DNA from: Caryophanales bacterium UBA6769
Lineage (GTDB): Bacteria > Bacillota > Bacilli > Bacillales > UBA6769
Assembly: GCA_002453275.1 (NCBI GenBank)
Contig: DKGN01000204.1
Coordinates: 1-27,196 of the forward strand
Reading direction: 5' to 3'
DNA: 27,196 bases
Shown piece by piece: positions 15,125-22,231 of this stretch. The notes below the pieces were generated by a model. The model ran no database searches. It saw nothing but the letters and a program-made list of their open reading frames with translations, and had not been told where the DNA came from. The position numbers and the translations under genes are program-made. Positions within the stretch are counted from its first letter, which is position 1. Each line of letters opens with the position of its first letter.

Positions 15125-15159
15125 AAAACGAAGGAGGCAAACTGTTTTCCTTCGTTTTT
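15125..15159 (+). terminator. Terminator after the lipoprotein gene
   Basis: AAAACGAAGGA (15125-15135) and TCCTTCGTTTT (15148-15158) form a perfect 11-bp stem with a 12-nt loop, followed by T. The base is A/T-rich and may work in both directions. Confidence 0.85.
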
Positions 15160-15178
15160 ATTATTACTTAGCAGGAAT

Positions 15179-15207
15179 GTGACAATTTTTGTCGAAAAAG
15201 ATAAAAT
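15179..15207 (+). promoter_or_regulatory. Sigma-A-type promoter of the FapA gene
   Basis: GTGACA (15179-15184), a 17-nt spacer and TAAAAT (15202-15207) form a good vegetative promoter. The palindrome GACAA-TTT-TTGTC (15181-15193) covers the end of the -35 element and could be a regulator site. Confidence 0.6.
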
Positions 15208-15252
15208 GAAAGAGACTGTAAAGAAATTAACTAGTTGAAGAGGTCGATGATA

Positions 15253-17226
15253 GTGAAAAGCGTAGAGGCAAAAGGGAGAAATATACAGGAAGCAACAGAA
15301 AATGCGCTTAAAGAGTTACAAGTGGGGCTCGACTTTGTCACAATAGAAGTCATTGAAGAAGCGGAGGACCGCTTATTTGGCTTACTTGTGAAGCCCGCGA
15401 TTGTAAGGGCAACACTTAAATCTCCGACTGTAGAGGAGGATGTCTTATCATCAGAGGAATCTTCAGAAGGACAGCCTGTAGAAGCGGGAACGATTCAAAT
15501 TGTAAATATGGAAGTTCGGCATGCCGCAACAGATGAAGATCGTCCTGTCCTTATTCCGAGCGAAGAATTAATCGTTAAAGTAAACGGAAATGAAATCAGT
15601 GAAGCAACCGAAATTAACCGAGATGACATAGTCGAAATTCAAAGTAAAGTTATTACAAAAGAAAACGGATTTTTCGAAATTATTTTAGATAAAGAGAAGC
15701 TAGAAGCAACGTTACAACTAATGCCAGGTTATATTGAGAAATCGTTGGCGATGGATGATCGTGCAAGTACAATGCTTGAACTGAGGTCCAAAACCGTAAA
15801 AAAGCCATATCAATCCTTTTCAGAACAGGATATTTTTAATGAATTAAAAAAACGGAACATCACGTATGGCGTTGATGAGCAACAGGTTAAAGAAGCGCTG
15901 AAGCGTCATGAAACGTGTGAGGTTGTCATTGCAAAAGGGAAGCCACCTGTTCCTGGTCAGCACGGATATGTTGAATTTTTCGTTCAGCATGAAATCTCAG
16001 AGAGCAAACCGAAAGTATTAGAAGACGGAACGGTTGATTTCCGTGAAATAAGAACCATTCCTGTCGTAGAAGCAGGACAAACAATCGGCCACATCCAAGC
16101 TCCTGTTGAAGGAGAGCAAGGAACTACTGTTGATAACCAACCAATTCAACCGAACCCAGTTATAGAAGTAACGGTCAAAGGGAAAGGCATTACACGAGAA
16201 GAAGACAAGCTTCTCGCAGTGGAGACAGGAACAATTCGGGTTATCGATCGCTCCCCGATCGTTCAAATCGATATCATTGAAAAGCTCGTGCATACCGGTG
16301 ATGTGGATATCAAAAGTGGTAACTTGTCCTTTGTTGGGGACATTGAAATTTCAGGAAATGTTGAAGAAACGATGAGTGTTGAAACGGACGAACGGATTCT
16401 CGTCCTCCAAAGCTTGCACGGAGCAACAGTCGGAGCGGGCACCGAGCTCGTTGTCAAACAAAATGTTATCCGAAGTAACGTAACAGTTGGAAAAGTGAAC
16501 GAAAACGAGTTGAATATTAGAGAAAAGACAGGCGAATTATTAAGCGCAATCAAACGATTTCATCAATCGTTGTTACAGCTTACGATAGCTAATCGGAGAA
16601 GTGGTCAAACTGGGAGTGATATCGCAACGGTTGTTCGCGTGTTATTAAACCAAAAGTTCCCTACTCTTCAATCACAAGTGAAAGAATACTTTGCACTCAT
16701 GCATGATAAGGGCGAAAATGACGTTTTAAACATTAATGAAATCGTTCAATTGTTATACGGCACCTTCGTTATGGTAGATGGACGAGTATTAAAGGATGAA
16801 ATGGTTTTTGTTTTAATAGAAGATAAATTAGACACGTTGCATCGTTACTATGAGCGCCGGTTAGAACCAATCGGAAGAGCAACACTCGGCTCAGTCCAGC
16901 AAAGTGAAGTGTTTTGTAACGGGGATATTTACTTGACTGGACGTGGGGCATACAATTCAACGTTCCATGCCGAAGGAACCTTCGTCACAAACGGTTTCGT
17001 TCGCGGAGGGTCAATCTATGCAAAAAAAGGGATCAAACTAAACGAAGTCGGCTCTGGATTTGGCGTTGAAACGATGTTAATTGTCCCTAAAGGTGAGAAA
17101 ATTATAATCAATCATGCAAAAGAAGACACAGTCCTTCAAATTGGAAAGCGAATCTACCGATTTGTAAAGGAACGGAGTCATATTACCGCACAACTCGATG
17201 AGACAGGAGCGATTGTGCTTGCTTAA
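15253..17226 (+). CDS. Jag_N-FapA (DUF342) protein
   Basis: The 657-residue product starts with a Jag N-terminal-like domain (about 1-55), as in the RNA-binding protein Jag/KhpB. A long FapA/DUF342 region follows, including a repeated beta-helix-like stretch (VDIKSGNLSFVGDIEISGNV near residue 355). FapA proteins have been linked to flagellar placement in Vibrio; the role in Bacillaceae is not settled. I chose GTG 15253, with AGAGG (15239-15243) 9 nt upstream; ATG 15247 and TTG 15235 are possible but too close to or overlapping that site. A terminator follows. Confidence 0.8.
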   Translation: MKSVEAKGRNIQEATENALKELQVGLDFVTIEVIEEAEDRLFGLLVKPAIVRATLKSPTVEEDVLSSEESSEGQPVEAGTIQIVNMEVRHAATDEDRPVLIPSEELIVKVNGNEISEATEINRDDIVEIQSKVITKENGFFEIILDKEKLEATLQLMPGYIEKSLAMDDRASTMLELRSKTVKKPYQSFSEQDIFNELKKRNITYGVDEQQVKEALKRHETCEVVIAKGKPPVPGQHGYVEFFVQHEISESKPKVLEDGTVDFREIRTIPVVEAGQTIGHIQAPVEGEQGTTVDNQPIQPNPVIEVTVKGKGITREEDKLLAVETGTIRVIDRSPIVQIDIIEKLVHTGDVDIKSGNLSFVGDIEISGNVEETMSVETDERILVLQSLHGATVGAGTELVVKQNVIRSNVTVGKVNENELNIREKTGELLSAIKRFHQSLLQLTIANRRSGQTGSDIATVVRVLLNQKFPTLQSQVKEYFALMHDKGENDVLNINEIVQLLYGTFVMVDGRVLKDEMVFVLIEDKLDTLHRYYERRLEPIGRATLGSVQQSEVFCNGDIYLTGRGAYNSTFHAEGTFVTNGFVRGGSIYAKKGIKLNEVGSGFGVETMLIVPKGEKIIINHAKEDTVLQIGKRIYRFVKERSHITAQLDETGAIVLA

Positions 17227-17243
17227 TGATCCGGTCCAAATAA

Positions 17244-17286
17244 AACAACCCTTCTCCTATGATTAAAGGAAAAGGGTTGTTGTTTT
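17244..17286 (+). terminator. Terminator after the FapA gene
   Basis: AACAACCCTT (17244-17253) pairs with AAGGGTTGTT (17272-17281), and inner TCC pairs with GGA. GTTTTC follows on this strand and a T-rich stretch precedes it on the other, so it may act in both directions. Confidence 0.8.
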
Positions 17287-17303
17287 CTCTATAGCCAAAA
17301 ACA

Positions 17304-17334
17304 AAAAACTCTGCCCATGTAAGGCAGAGTTTTT
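17304..17334 (-). terminator. Terminator of the opuA operon
   Basis: AAAAACTCTGCC (17304-17315) and GGCAGAGTTTTT (17323-17334) form a perfect 12-bp stem with a 7-nt loop. It lies just past the opuAC stop on the minus strand and has T-tracts on both strands, so it is likely bidirectional between convergent transcripts. Confidence 0.88.
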
Positions 17335-17344
17335 AATGGTTAAT

Positions 17345-18280
17345 TTATTTAACGCCTGCTGTCCATTTTTCAACAAGATCTGGATTGTTATCCAAGAATT
17401 CTCTTGCTACTTCGGCAACATCTTGATCTTCGTCCCAAACTTTAGGCATTAATTCTTCTAGCATTTCATAAGTCTCGTCATACTGCTCCAATACTTTATA
17501 TGCTGCTGGTGCATCCTTTTCAAGGTCAGCGCGAGCGACTGTATAAATTTGGTCACCTTCACCGCCGTAGATTTCTTTTGGATCCTCTAGCATTTTCATA
17601 TCATACACACCGAATACCCAGTGTGGTTTCCAAAGTGGAACAATAATTGGCTCTTCGTTATCATAAGCATTCTTGAGCTCTGTTAACATAGCTGACTCTG
17701 AACTTTCTGTCAGTGTCCATTTGTCTAAGCCGTACTCTTCAAGCGCAGTTTTCGTGTTGGCCATAATACCAGCACCTGCATCAATACCAGTAACTTTCCA
17801 ATCAACAGAATCACCGAAATCAGCGTTGTCTTTCAAATCTTCCATTGTGTTGATATCTTCGACATACTCAGGTACAGCGAGAGCGAGTGGTGCTTTATCA
17901 ATGACTTCATTTACCTTGACGATATCACCTTCGTATTGATCCCAATACTCTGCGTGAGTGGCTGGAAGCCATGCAGATGTATGCAGGTCAGCAGAACCGT
18001 CAGCAACACTTGCCCACATTGGTCCAGCTTCTACTTGGCTCACCTCGACATTGTAGCCAACATCTTCGAGCAAAGCAGCTAAAATATGTGTACTAATTGC
18101 CTCTCTAGCCCAAGCAACATATGGAATAGTTAAATCCTTTTGACCGAGCTCGACACTTGTTCCGCCGTCATTTCCTTCAGTTGCTTTTTCATCTGTATCA
18201 TCGCCACCACATGCAGCGAGTACGAGTGATAAGCTAAGTACAGCAATTAATGCTAACCATGATTTTTTAATTCTTAACAA
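17345..18280 (-). CDS. opuAC: Glycine betaine-binding lipoprotein OpuAC
   Basis: OpuAC is the extracellular solute-binding lipoprotein of the OpuA glycine betaine importer. The 311-residue protein has a signal peptide with lipobox LAAC (Cys23) and an acidic linker. The family's binding domain carries tryptophans expected to cage the betaine ammonium, such as YVAWAREA, TSAWLPATHAEYW and LWKPHWVFG. The start is TTG 18280-18278, with GGGGAGG 7 nt upstream on the minus strand. It follows opuAB by 26 nt and ends at a terminator, so it is the last gene of the operon. Confidence 0.95.
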   Translation of the reverse strand: MLRIKKSWLALIAVLSLSLVLAACGGDDTDEKATEGNDGGTSVELGQKDLTIPYVAWAREAISTHILAALLEDVGYNVEVSQVEAGPMWASVADGSADLHTSAWLPATHAEYWDQYEGDIVKVNEVIDKAPLALAVPEYVEDINTMEDLKDNADFGDSVDWKVTGIDAGAGIMANTKTALEEYGLDKWTLTESSESAMLTELKNAYDNEEPIIVPLWKPHWVFGVYDMKMLEDPKEIYGGEGDQIYTVARADLEKDAPAAYKVLEQYDETYEMLEELMPKVWDEDQDVAEVAREFLDNNPDLVEKWTAGVK

Positions 18281-18306
18281 GAAATATCCTCCCCTTAAAT
18301 TTTAAA

Positions 18307-19146
18307 TTATTTGGTTTTACCTATATTTTGAGAAACTCGGTCTAGAATAATCGCTAAGATAACGATTGCGAGACCGGCTTCAAAACCAACACCAACTTTA
18401 ATTTGTGATACTGCACGATACACGTCAGCACCTAAGCCTGGTGCTCCAACGAGTGATGCAATGACGACCATCGAGAGTGCAAGCATAATACTTTGGTTCA
18501 CGCCAGCCATAATGGTCGGTGTAGCGAGCGGTAATTGTATTCTAAAAAGCTTCTGACTCGTCGTTGCTCCGAAGGAATCTGATGCTTCGACTAAATCTTC
18601 GGGCACTTGTCTGATTCCAAGGTTTGTCAGACGAATCGTCGGCGGGGTAGCAAATATAACAGATGCAATGACACCTGGTACCATTCCAATTCCAAAGAAT
18701 AGAATCGCAGGAATTAAATAAACGAATGCAGGCATCGTCTGCATAAAGTCGAGAACAGGAGTGAATACGTTTCGAAGTTTATCATTTTGTGACATCCAAA
18801 TCCCGAGTGGTACCCCAATTACAAATGAAATGGCCATTGATGTTAAGACGAGAGCAAGTGTTTGAATGGTTCCATCCCAATAGCCAAGGTTTTCGATGAA
18901 TAGGAGGCCGACAATGGTAAATACACCAATCGTCCAGCGGCTCGTATACCATGCAATCCCAGCTAAAATTAAAATAAGGACGATTGATGGTACACTCGTC
19001 ATAATTGTAATTAGTAAATCAATAAAGCTTCCAATCATATTTGAAATAAATTTAAACAAACCTGAGAAATAAGCTTTTAAAAAGTCAACAAAGCTTTCAG
19101 TCCAGCTAGCGAGAGGGACCTTTGGTAACTGTAACCATTCAGTCAA
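18307..19146 (-). CDS. opuAB: Glycine betaine ABC transporter permease OpuAB
   Basis: OpuAB is the membrane permease of the OpuA importer. The 279-residue protein has several hydrophobic segments, including FVIGVPLGIWMSQNDKLR, and the ABC permease loop ATPPTIRLTNLGIRQVP, where the ATPase docks. I chose TTG 19146-19144 (MTEWLQLPKV), which has GAGGTG 7 nt upstream. The longer frame from ATG 19173 would put that site inside the coding region. The start overlaps the end of opuAA by 8 nt, implying translational coupling. Confidence 0.93.
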   Translation of the reverse strand: MTEWLQLPKVPLASWTESFVDFLKAYFSGLFKFISNMIGSFIDLLITIMTSVPSIVLILILAGIAWYTSRWTIGVFTIVGLLFIENLGYWDGTIQTLALVLTSMAISFVIGVPLGIWMSQNDKLRNVFTPVLDFMQTMPAFVYLIPAILFFGIGMVPGVIASVIFATPPTIRLTNLGIRQVPEDLVEASDSFGATTSQKLFRIQLPLATPTIMAGVNQSIMLALSMVVIASLVGAPGLGADVYRAVSQIKVGVGFEAGLAIVILAIILDRVSQNIGKTK

Positions 19147-20368
19147 CTTGATCCACCTCATTTCCATTTCCATTCAGTACTTTATCGTCACCTGCGAGGG
19201 CCGCAATAACACTTCCGTTAACAACAATGCCACGAAGGCGATTATCCTCGTCTATGACAGGAAGTGGTAATGGGTGATTGGACATTTTGTCGTACATGTC
19301 ACTAATAAGTGTATCCGGTGAAACCGTAGGCAAATCACGCATCATGACCTCTTCTAGAGATTGATTGTTTTTAGCTGCATCAGAAGCGGCCTGTGCAGTA
19401 ACGGCACCGACTAATTTATTTCGTTTATCAATTAAGTAGAGGCTTGATACCCCTTGGGCTTTCATTACTTGAAGAGCAACTCTTGGACCACGTTCGTACA
19501 CTAATGTTTCCGGGCGAATCATCACATGCTGAGCGGTTAACACTTTTGATAAGTCAACATCTTCAACGAACTTCTCAACATAATCATCTGCCGGATTCAT
19601 CATAATTTCTTCGGGTGTCCCGATTTGTACGATGGAACCGTCCTTCATTAAAGCAATCCGATCACCAAGTTTAAGCGCTTCATCTAAATCATGAGTAATG
19701 AAGACGATCGTTTTTGCCATCTTTTCTTGCAATACGACGAGCTCGTCTTGCATGTCTTTCCGAATGAGGGGGTCCAGCGCCGAAAAGGCTTCGTCCATTA
19801 ACAGCACGTCCGGATCATTAGCGAGTGCTCGCGCTAATCCGACACGTTGTTGCATCCCACCACTAAGCTCGGATGGATAGCTTTGCTCATAACCCTTCAG
19901 GCCAACAAGCTCAAGTGCAGTTGTCGCCTTTTCAAGACGCTCTACCTTGTTCATTCCTTGGACCTCTAGCCCATACGCCGCATTTTCGACGACAGAACGA
20001 TGGGGAAAAAGAGCAAATCGTTGGAAAACCATACTCATTTTTTTTCTACGTATTTCGCGTAATTCATCATTTTTCATTTTTACAACTTCAGTATTATCAA
20101 CAAAAACCTTTCCGTCTGTCGGTTCAATCAATCGATTCAACAAGCGAACGAGTGTTGATTTTCCACTACCAGACAAACCCATAATAACAAAGATCTCACC
20201 TTGGAAAACTTCAAAAGAAGCTTTATTTACACCGACTGTCATGCCGGTCTCTTCTAAAATTTGGTGTTTTGTTTTTCCGCTGTTTAACAGTTTCAATCCT
20301 TGTCTTGGGTTGCGCCCAAAGATTTTTGTTACATTTTCAACCTTAATTATCGGTTCTGGTTCAGACAT
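19139..20368 (-). CDS. opuAA: Glycine betaine ABC transporter ATPase OpuAA
   Basis: OpuAA is the ATPase of the OpuA importer, which accumulates glycine betaine as an osmoprotectant. The 409-residue protein has Walker A GLSGSGKST (64-72), the signature LSGGMQQRVGLARAL, Walker B LLMDEAFSALDP, and two C-terminal CBS domains (about 270-395) that sense ionic strength in homologues. The start is ATG 20368, with AGAGGTG (20374-20380) 5 nt upstream; an in-frame ATG at 20392 lies before that site. The gene leads the opuAA-opuAB-opuAC operon. Confidence 0.96.
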   Translation of the reverse strand: MSEPEPIIKVENVTKIFGRNPRQGLKLLNSGKTKHQILEETGMTVGVNKASFEVFQGEIFVIMGLSGSGKSTLVRLLNRLIEPTDGKVFVDNTEVVKMKNDELREIRRKKMSMVFQRFALFPHRSVVENAAYGLEVQGMNKVERLEKATTALELVGLKGYEQSYPSELSGGMQQRVGLARALANDPDVLLMDEAFSALDPLIRKDMQDELVVLQEKMAKTIVFITHDLDEALKLGDRIALMKDGSIVQIGTPEEIMMNPADDYVEKFVEDVDLSKVLTAQHVMIRPETLVYERGPRVALQVMKAQGVSSLYLIDKRNKLVGAVTAQAASDAAKNNQSLEEVMMRDLPTVSPDTLISDMYDKMSNHPLPLPVIDEDNRLRGIVVNGSVIAALAGDDKVLNGNGNEVDQVD

Positions 20369-20433
20369 CTTTTCACCTCTACGTTTTTTCAAACTGTTTT
20401 ACAACGAGTTTCATTTCATGATCGTACTTCTCT

Positions 20434-20463
20434 AGTATAAGGCGAACAGTGAGTACAACTCAA
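20434..20463 (-). promoter_or_regulatory. Probable opuA promoter
   Basis: On the minus strand TTGAGT (20463-20458), an 18-nt spacer and TATACT (20439-20434) resemble a sigma-A promoter. A palindrome CCCAA-TAT-TTGGG (20475-20487) stands 11 nt beyond the -35 element and may be an operator. Apart from this, and a terminator at 20618-20654, I see nothing in the 294-nt gap between 20369 and 20662. Confidence 0.5.
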
Positions 20464-20617
20464 ATCGCCCTGCTCCCAATATTTGGGCTTTAACGAGTTT
20501 GTATAAAACAGTCAAAGACTTACATCTATGATCTGGCTAATTCTTTGCAATTGCGACGAAATACTCATCTTTTCAATTATGAGCTTTAAACAAGGAAATT
20601 ATGAATCACTAGAATAA

Positions 20618-20654
20618 GATAAACGACAAGCAACGATTATACTTGTCGTTTATC
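20618..20654 (-). terminator. Hairpin after the 64-residue gene
   Basis: GATAAACGACAAG (20618-20630) and CTTGTCGTTTATC (20642-20654) form a perfect 13-bp stem with an 11-nt loop, 9 nt past the stop of the minus-strand gene. The following T-tract is weak (TTATTC), but the stem strength supports a terminator. Confidence 0.65.
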
Positions 20655-20662
20655 CATTGATT

Positions 20663-20857
20663 TTATTGGTTATTGGCCTCTTGCTCACTTACTAACTTTC
20701 CTTGTCTCATTCCTTCATCAAACGCCCGTTGATAAAGTTCAGCCATGTACATGTATACAATTTGTTTTGTTTTCACATCCGTGTTGAGCATGTCCAAATG
20801 AGAAAGACATTTGTCAATCGTTTCATTTTTCAGACTAGACTTTTCAGTCTCATTCAT
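20663..20857 (-). CDS. Hypothetical 64-residue protein
   Basis: This small soluble protein is predicted to be mostly helical and charged. A middle part TKQIVYMYMAELYQRAFDEG suggests an amphipathic helix, and no membrane segment or signal is seen. It is supported as a gene by AAGGAGG upstream of the ATG and by the 13-bp hairpin just after its stop. I do not recognise the family. It is separated from the opuA operon and from the thioesterases by gaps, so it may be a single-gene unit. Confidence 0.65.
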   Translation of the reverse strand: MNETEKSSLKNETIDKCLSHLDMLNTDVKTKQIVYMYMAELYQRAFDEGMRQGKLVSEQEANNQ

Positions 20858-21053
20858 AAGGCACGCCTCCTTATACGGTATTTCTTCTACTATAATAGAG
20901 TATCGTATCGGACGTGTTGCTGAAAATTAACAAGTGTATTACATTTCTGAAAAATAGCTTAGAAAGAACTACAACAAAATGCGTAATAGAACGAAAAACA
21001 TTATATTCTGACAAATTTCAGGAGTTTATTCCTGCGAAAATCGAGTGTGTTCG

Positions 21054-21476
21054 TCACTCCCACTTTTCGAGTTCAGCAATTCTATTACGGACAATGTCAG
21101 GCATTGGTTGCGGTTTTAATGTTTTCGGATCGATGCTTACGTAAATAATTTCAGCGAGGACGAGTGGTTCTGTTTCACCTTGGCGCGTCATGACAAATTC
21201 ATTCACAAAGCTCGTTCGTCCAATTTTTTTCGTACGACACCAGAGGTCTAGTACATCATTAAGCCGTGCGGATTGCTTATACTCAAGCGTCGACTTAGCT
21301 AGCACAAAATCAAAGATTCCATCTTCAAAAACCGAATCTAGTTGTAGACCTTCACTATAGTATTCAGAAATTGCGATATCGACGTACGTCATATAATGTG
21401 CATTGAAGACAATTTTTTGCCCATCAATTTCTGAATAACGAACCTTAAGCGGTGTTGAAAAATGATACCCCTCCAT
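21054..21476 (-). CDS. Acyl-CoA thioesterase, hotdog fold (copy 1)
   Basis: This is a 140-residue 4HBT-family (YbgC/FadM-type) thioesterase, expected to hydrolyse acyl-CoA in the cytoplasm; the substrate is unknown. The active-site region reads RYSEIDGQKIVFNAHYMTYVD (partly), with Asp in EID and the conserved VFN..YMTY. I chose ATG 21476, because it aligns with the start of its neighbour (MEGYHF versus MEGFHF) and has GGGAGG upstream. The longer frame from ATG 21503 has a poor site. It is the second of two tandem paralogues. Confidence 0.85.
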   Translation of the reverse strand: MEGYHFSTPLKVRYSEIDGQKIVFNAHYMTYVDIAISEYYSEGLQLDSVFEDGIFDFVLAKSTLEYKQSARLNDVLDLWCRTKKIGRTSFVNEFVMTRQGETEPLVLAEIIYVSIDPKTLKPQPMPDIVRNRIAELEKWE

Positions 21477-21528
21477 GTTACCCCATCCTCCCAATAAACT
21501 CATATTTTCTTCTTTATTGTATATTGAA

Positions 21529-21957
21529 TTATGCTAGCTGTTCAAACTCTTCAATTCGATTACGCACAACATCTGGTACAGGCAATGATTTTTTCGTGCT
21601 TGGGTTAATGCTGACGTAAACAAATTCAGCTAATAAAATAGGATCCGTTTCGCCTGCGCGTGTCATGACAAATTCTGTCGTCATACTAGAGCGTCCTATG
21701 CTTACCGTTCGACACCATATATGTAAAATGTCATCTAACTTTGCTGATTGCTTAAAATCAAGCGTACATTTCGCAAGAACAAAGTCGAAAATCCCTTGCC
21801 TAGATAGCTCTCGCGGGTCAAGCTTCAAACCTTGCCGGTAATAATCACTAATCCCGATATCGAGATACGTCATATAATGTGAGTTGAACACGACATTTTG
21901 AACATCAATTTCAGCATAGCGCACGCGTATATCTGTTTTAAAATGAAAGCCTTCCAT
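21529..21957 (-). CDS. Acyl-CoA thioesterase, hotdog fold (copy 2)
   Basis: This 142-residue protein is a paralogue of the gene downstream; more than half of positions match by eye. The active-site stretch is RYAEIDVQNVVFNSHYMTYLD (partly), and both share GIFDFVLAK, FVMTR.GET and VRNRIEE ends. A thioesterase role is inferred from the fold. Its stop and the start of copy 1 are about 50 nt apart, so they probably form a two-gene operon. A GGGGGA site stands before ATG 21957. Confidence 0.88.
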   Translation of the reverse strand: MEGFHFKTDIRVRYAEIDVQNVVFNSHYMTYLDIGISDYYRQGLKLDPRELSRQGIFDFVLAKCTLDFKQSAKLDDILHIWCRTVSIGRSSMTTEFVMTRAGETDPILLAEFVYVSINPSTKKSLPVPDVVRNRIEEFEQLA

Positions 21958-22099
21958 CTATCCGTCCCCCTGTCCCTTCATTTACTCCATCTTAATAATC
22001 GTGACTGAAAACTGCAACAACGATTGTAGCGTCGAGTTGTCAATGATCTCTTCGCGAGAGCAAACGACGACTGTTCATAGCGCATGGAAAGTGAATTAA

Positions 22100-22219
22100 T
22101 TAACTCTTCACTTTTTCCTGAATGAGGGTGTAGAGCTGTTGCCACGATTTTGTCATATCGGAAAGGTCGGGACGTTCTTGTTTTTTTGTTTCGTTCGTTT
22201 TTGATTTCTTTTTACTCAA
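22100..22219 (-). CDS. Short ORF at the end of the ywqBA operon
   Basis: A 39-residue ORF begins TTG 22219 (MSKKKSKTNETKKQERPDLS) and ends at TAA 22102-22100. GGAGG (22232-22228) lies 8 nt upstream and overlaps the helicase stop region, so the start is 13 nt after the helicase TAG. The first half is very basic and the second half, with SWQQLYTLIQEKVK, looks like an amphipathic helix. I do not recognise the family. The good ribosome binding site and its spacing to ywqA support a real small protein. Confidence 0.6.
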   Translation of the reverse strand: MSKKKSKTNETKKQERPDLSDMTKSWQQLYTLIQEKVKS

Positions 22220-22231
22220 TTCATTTTCCTC

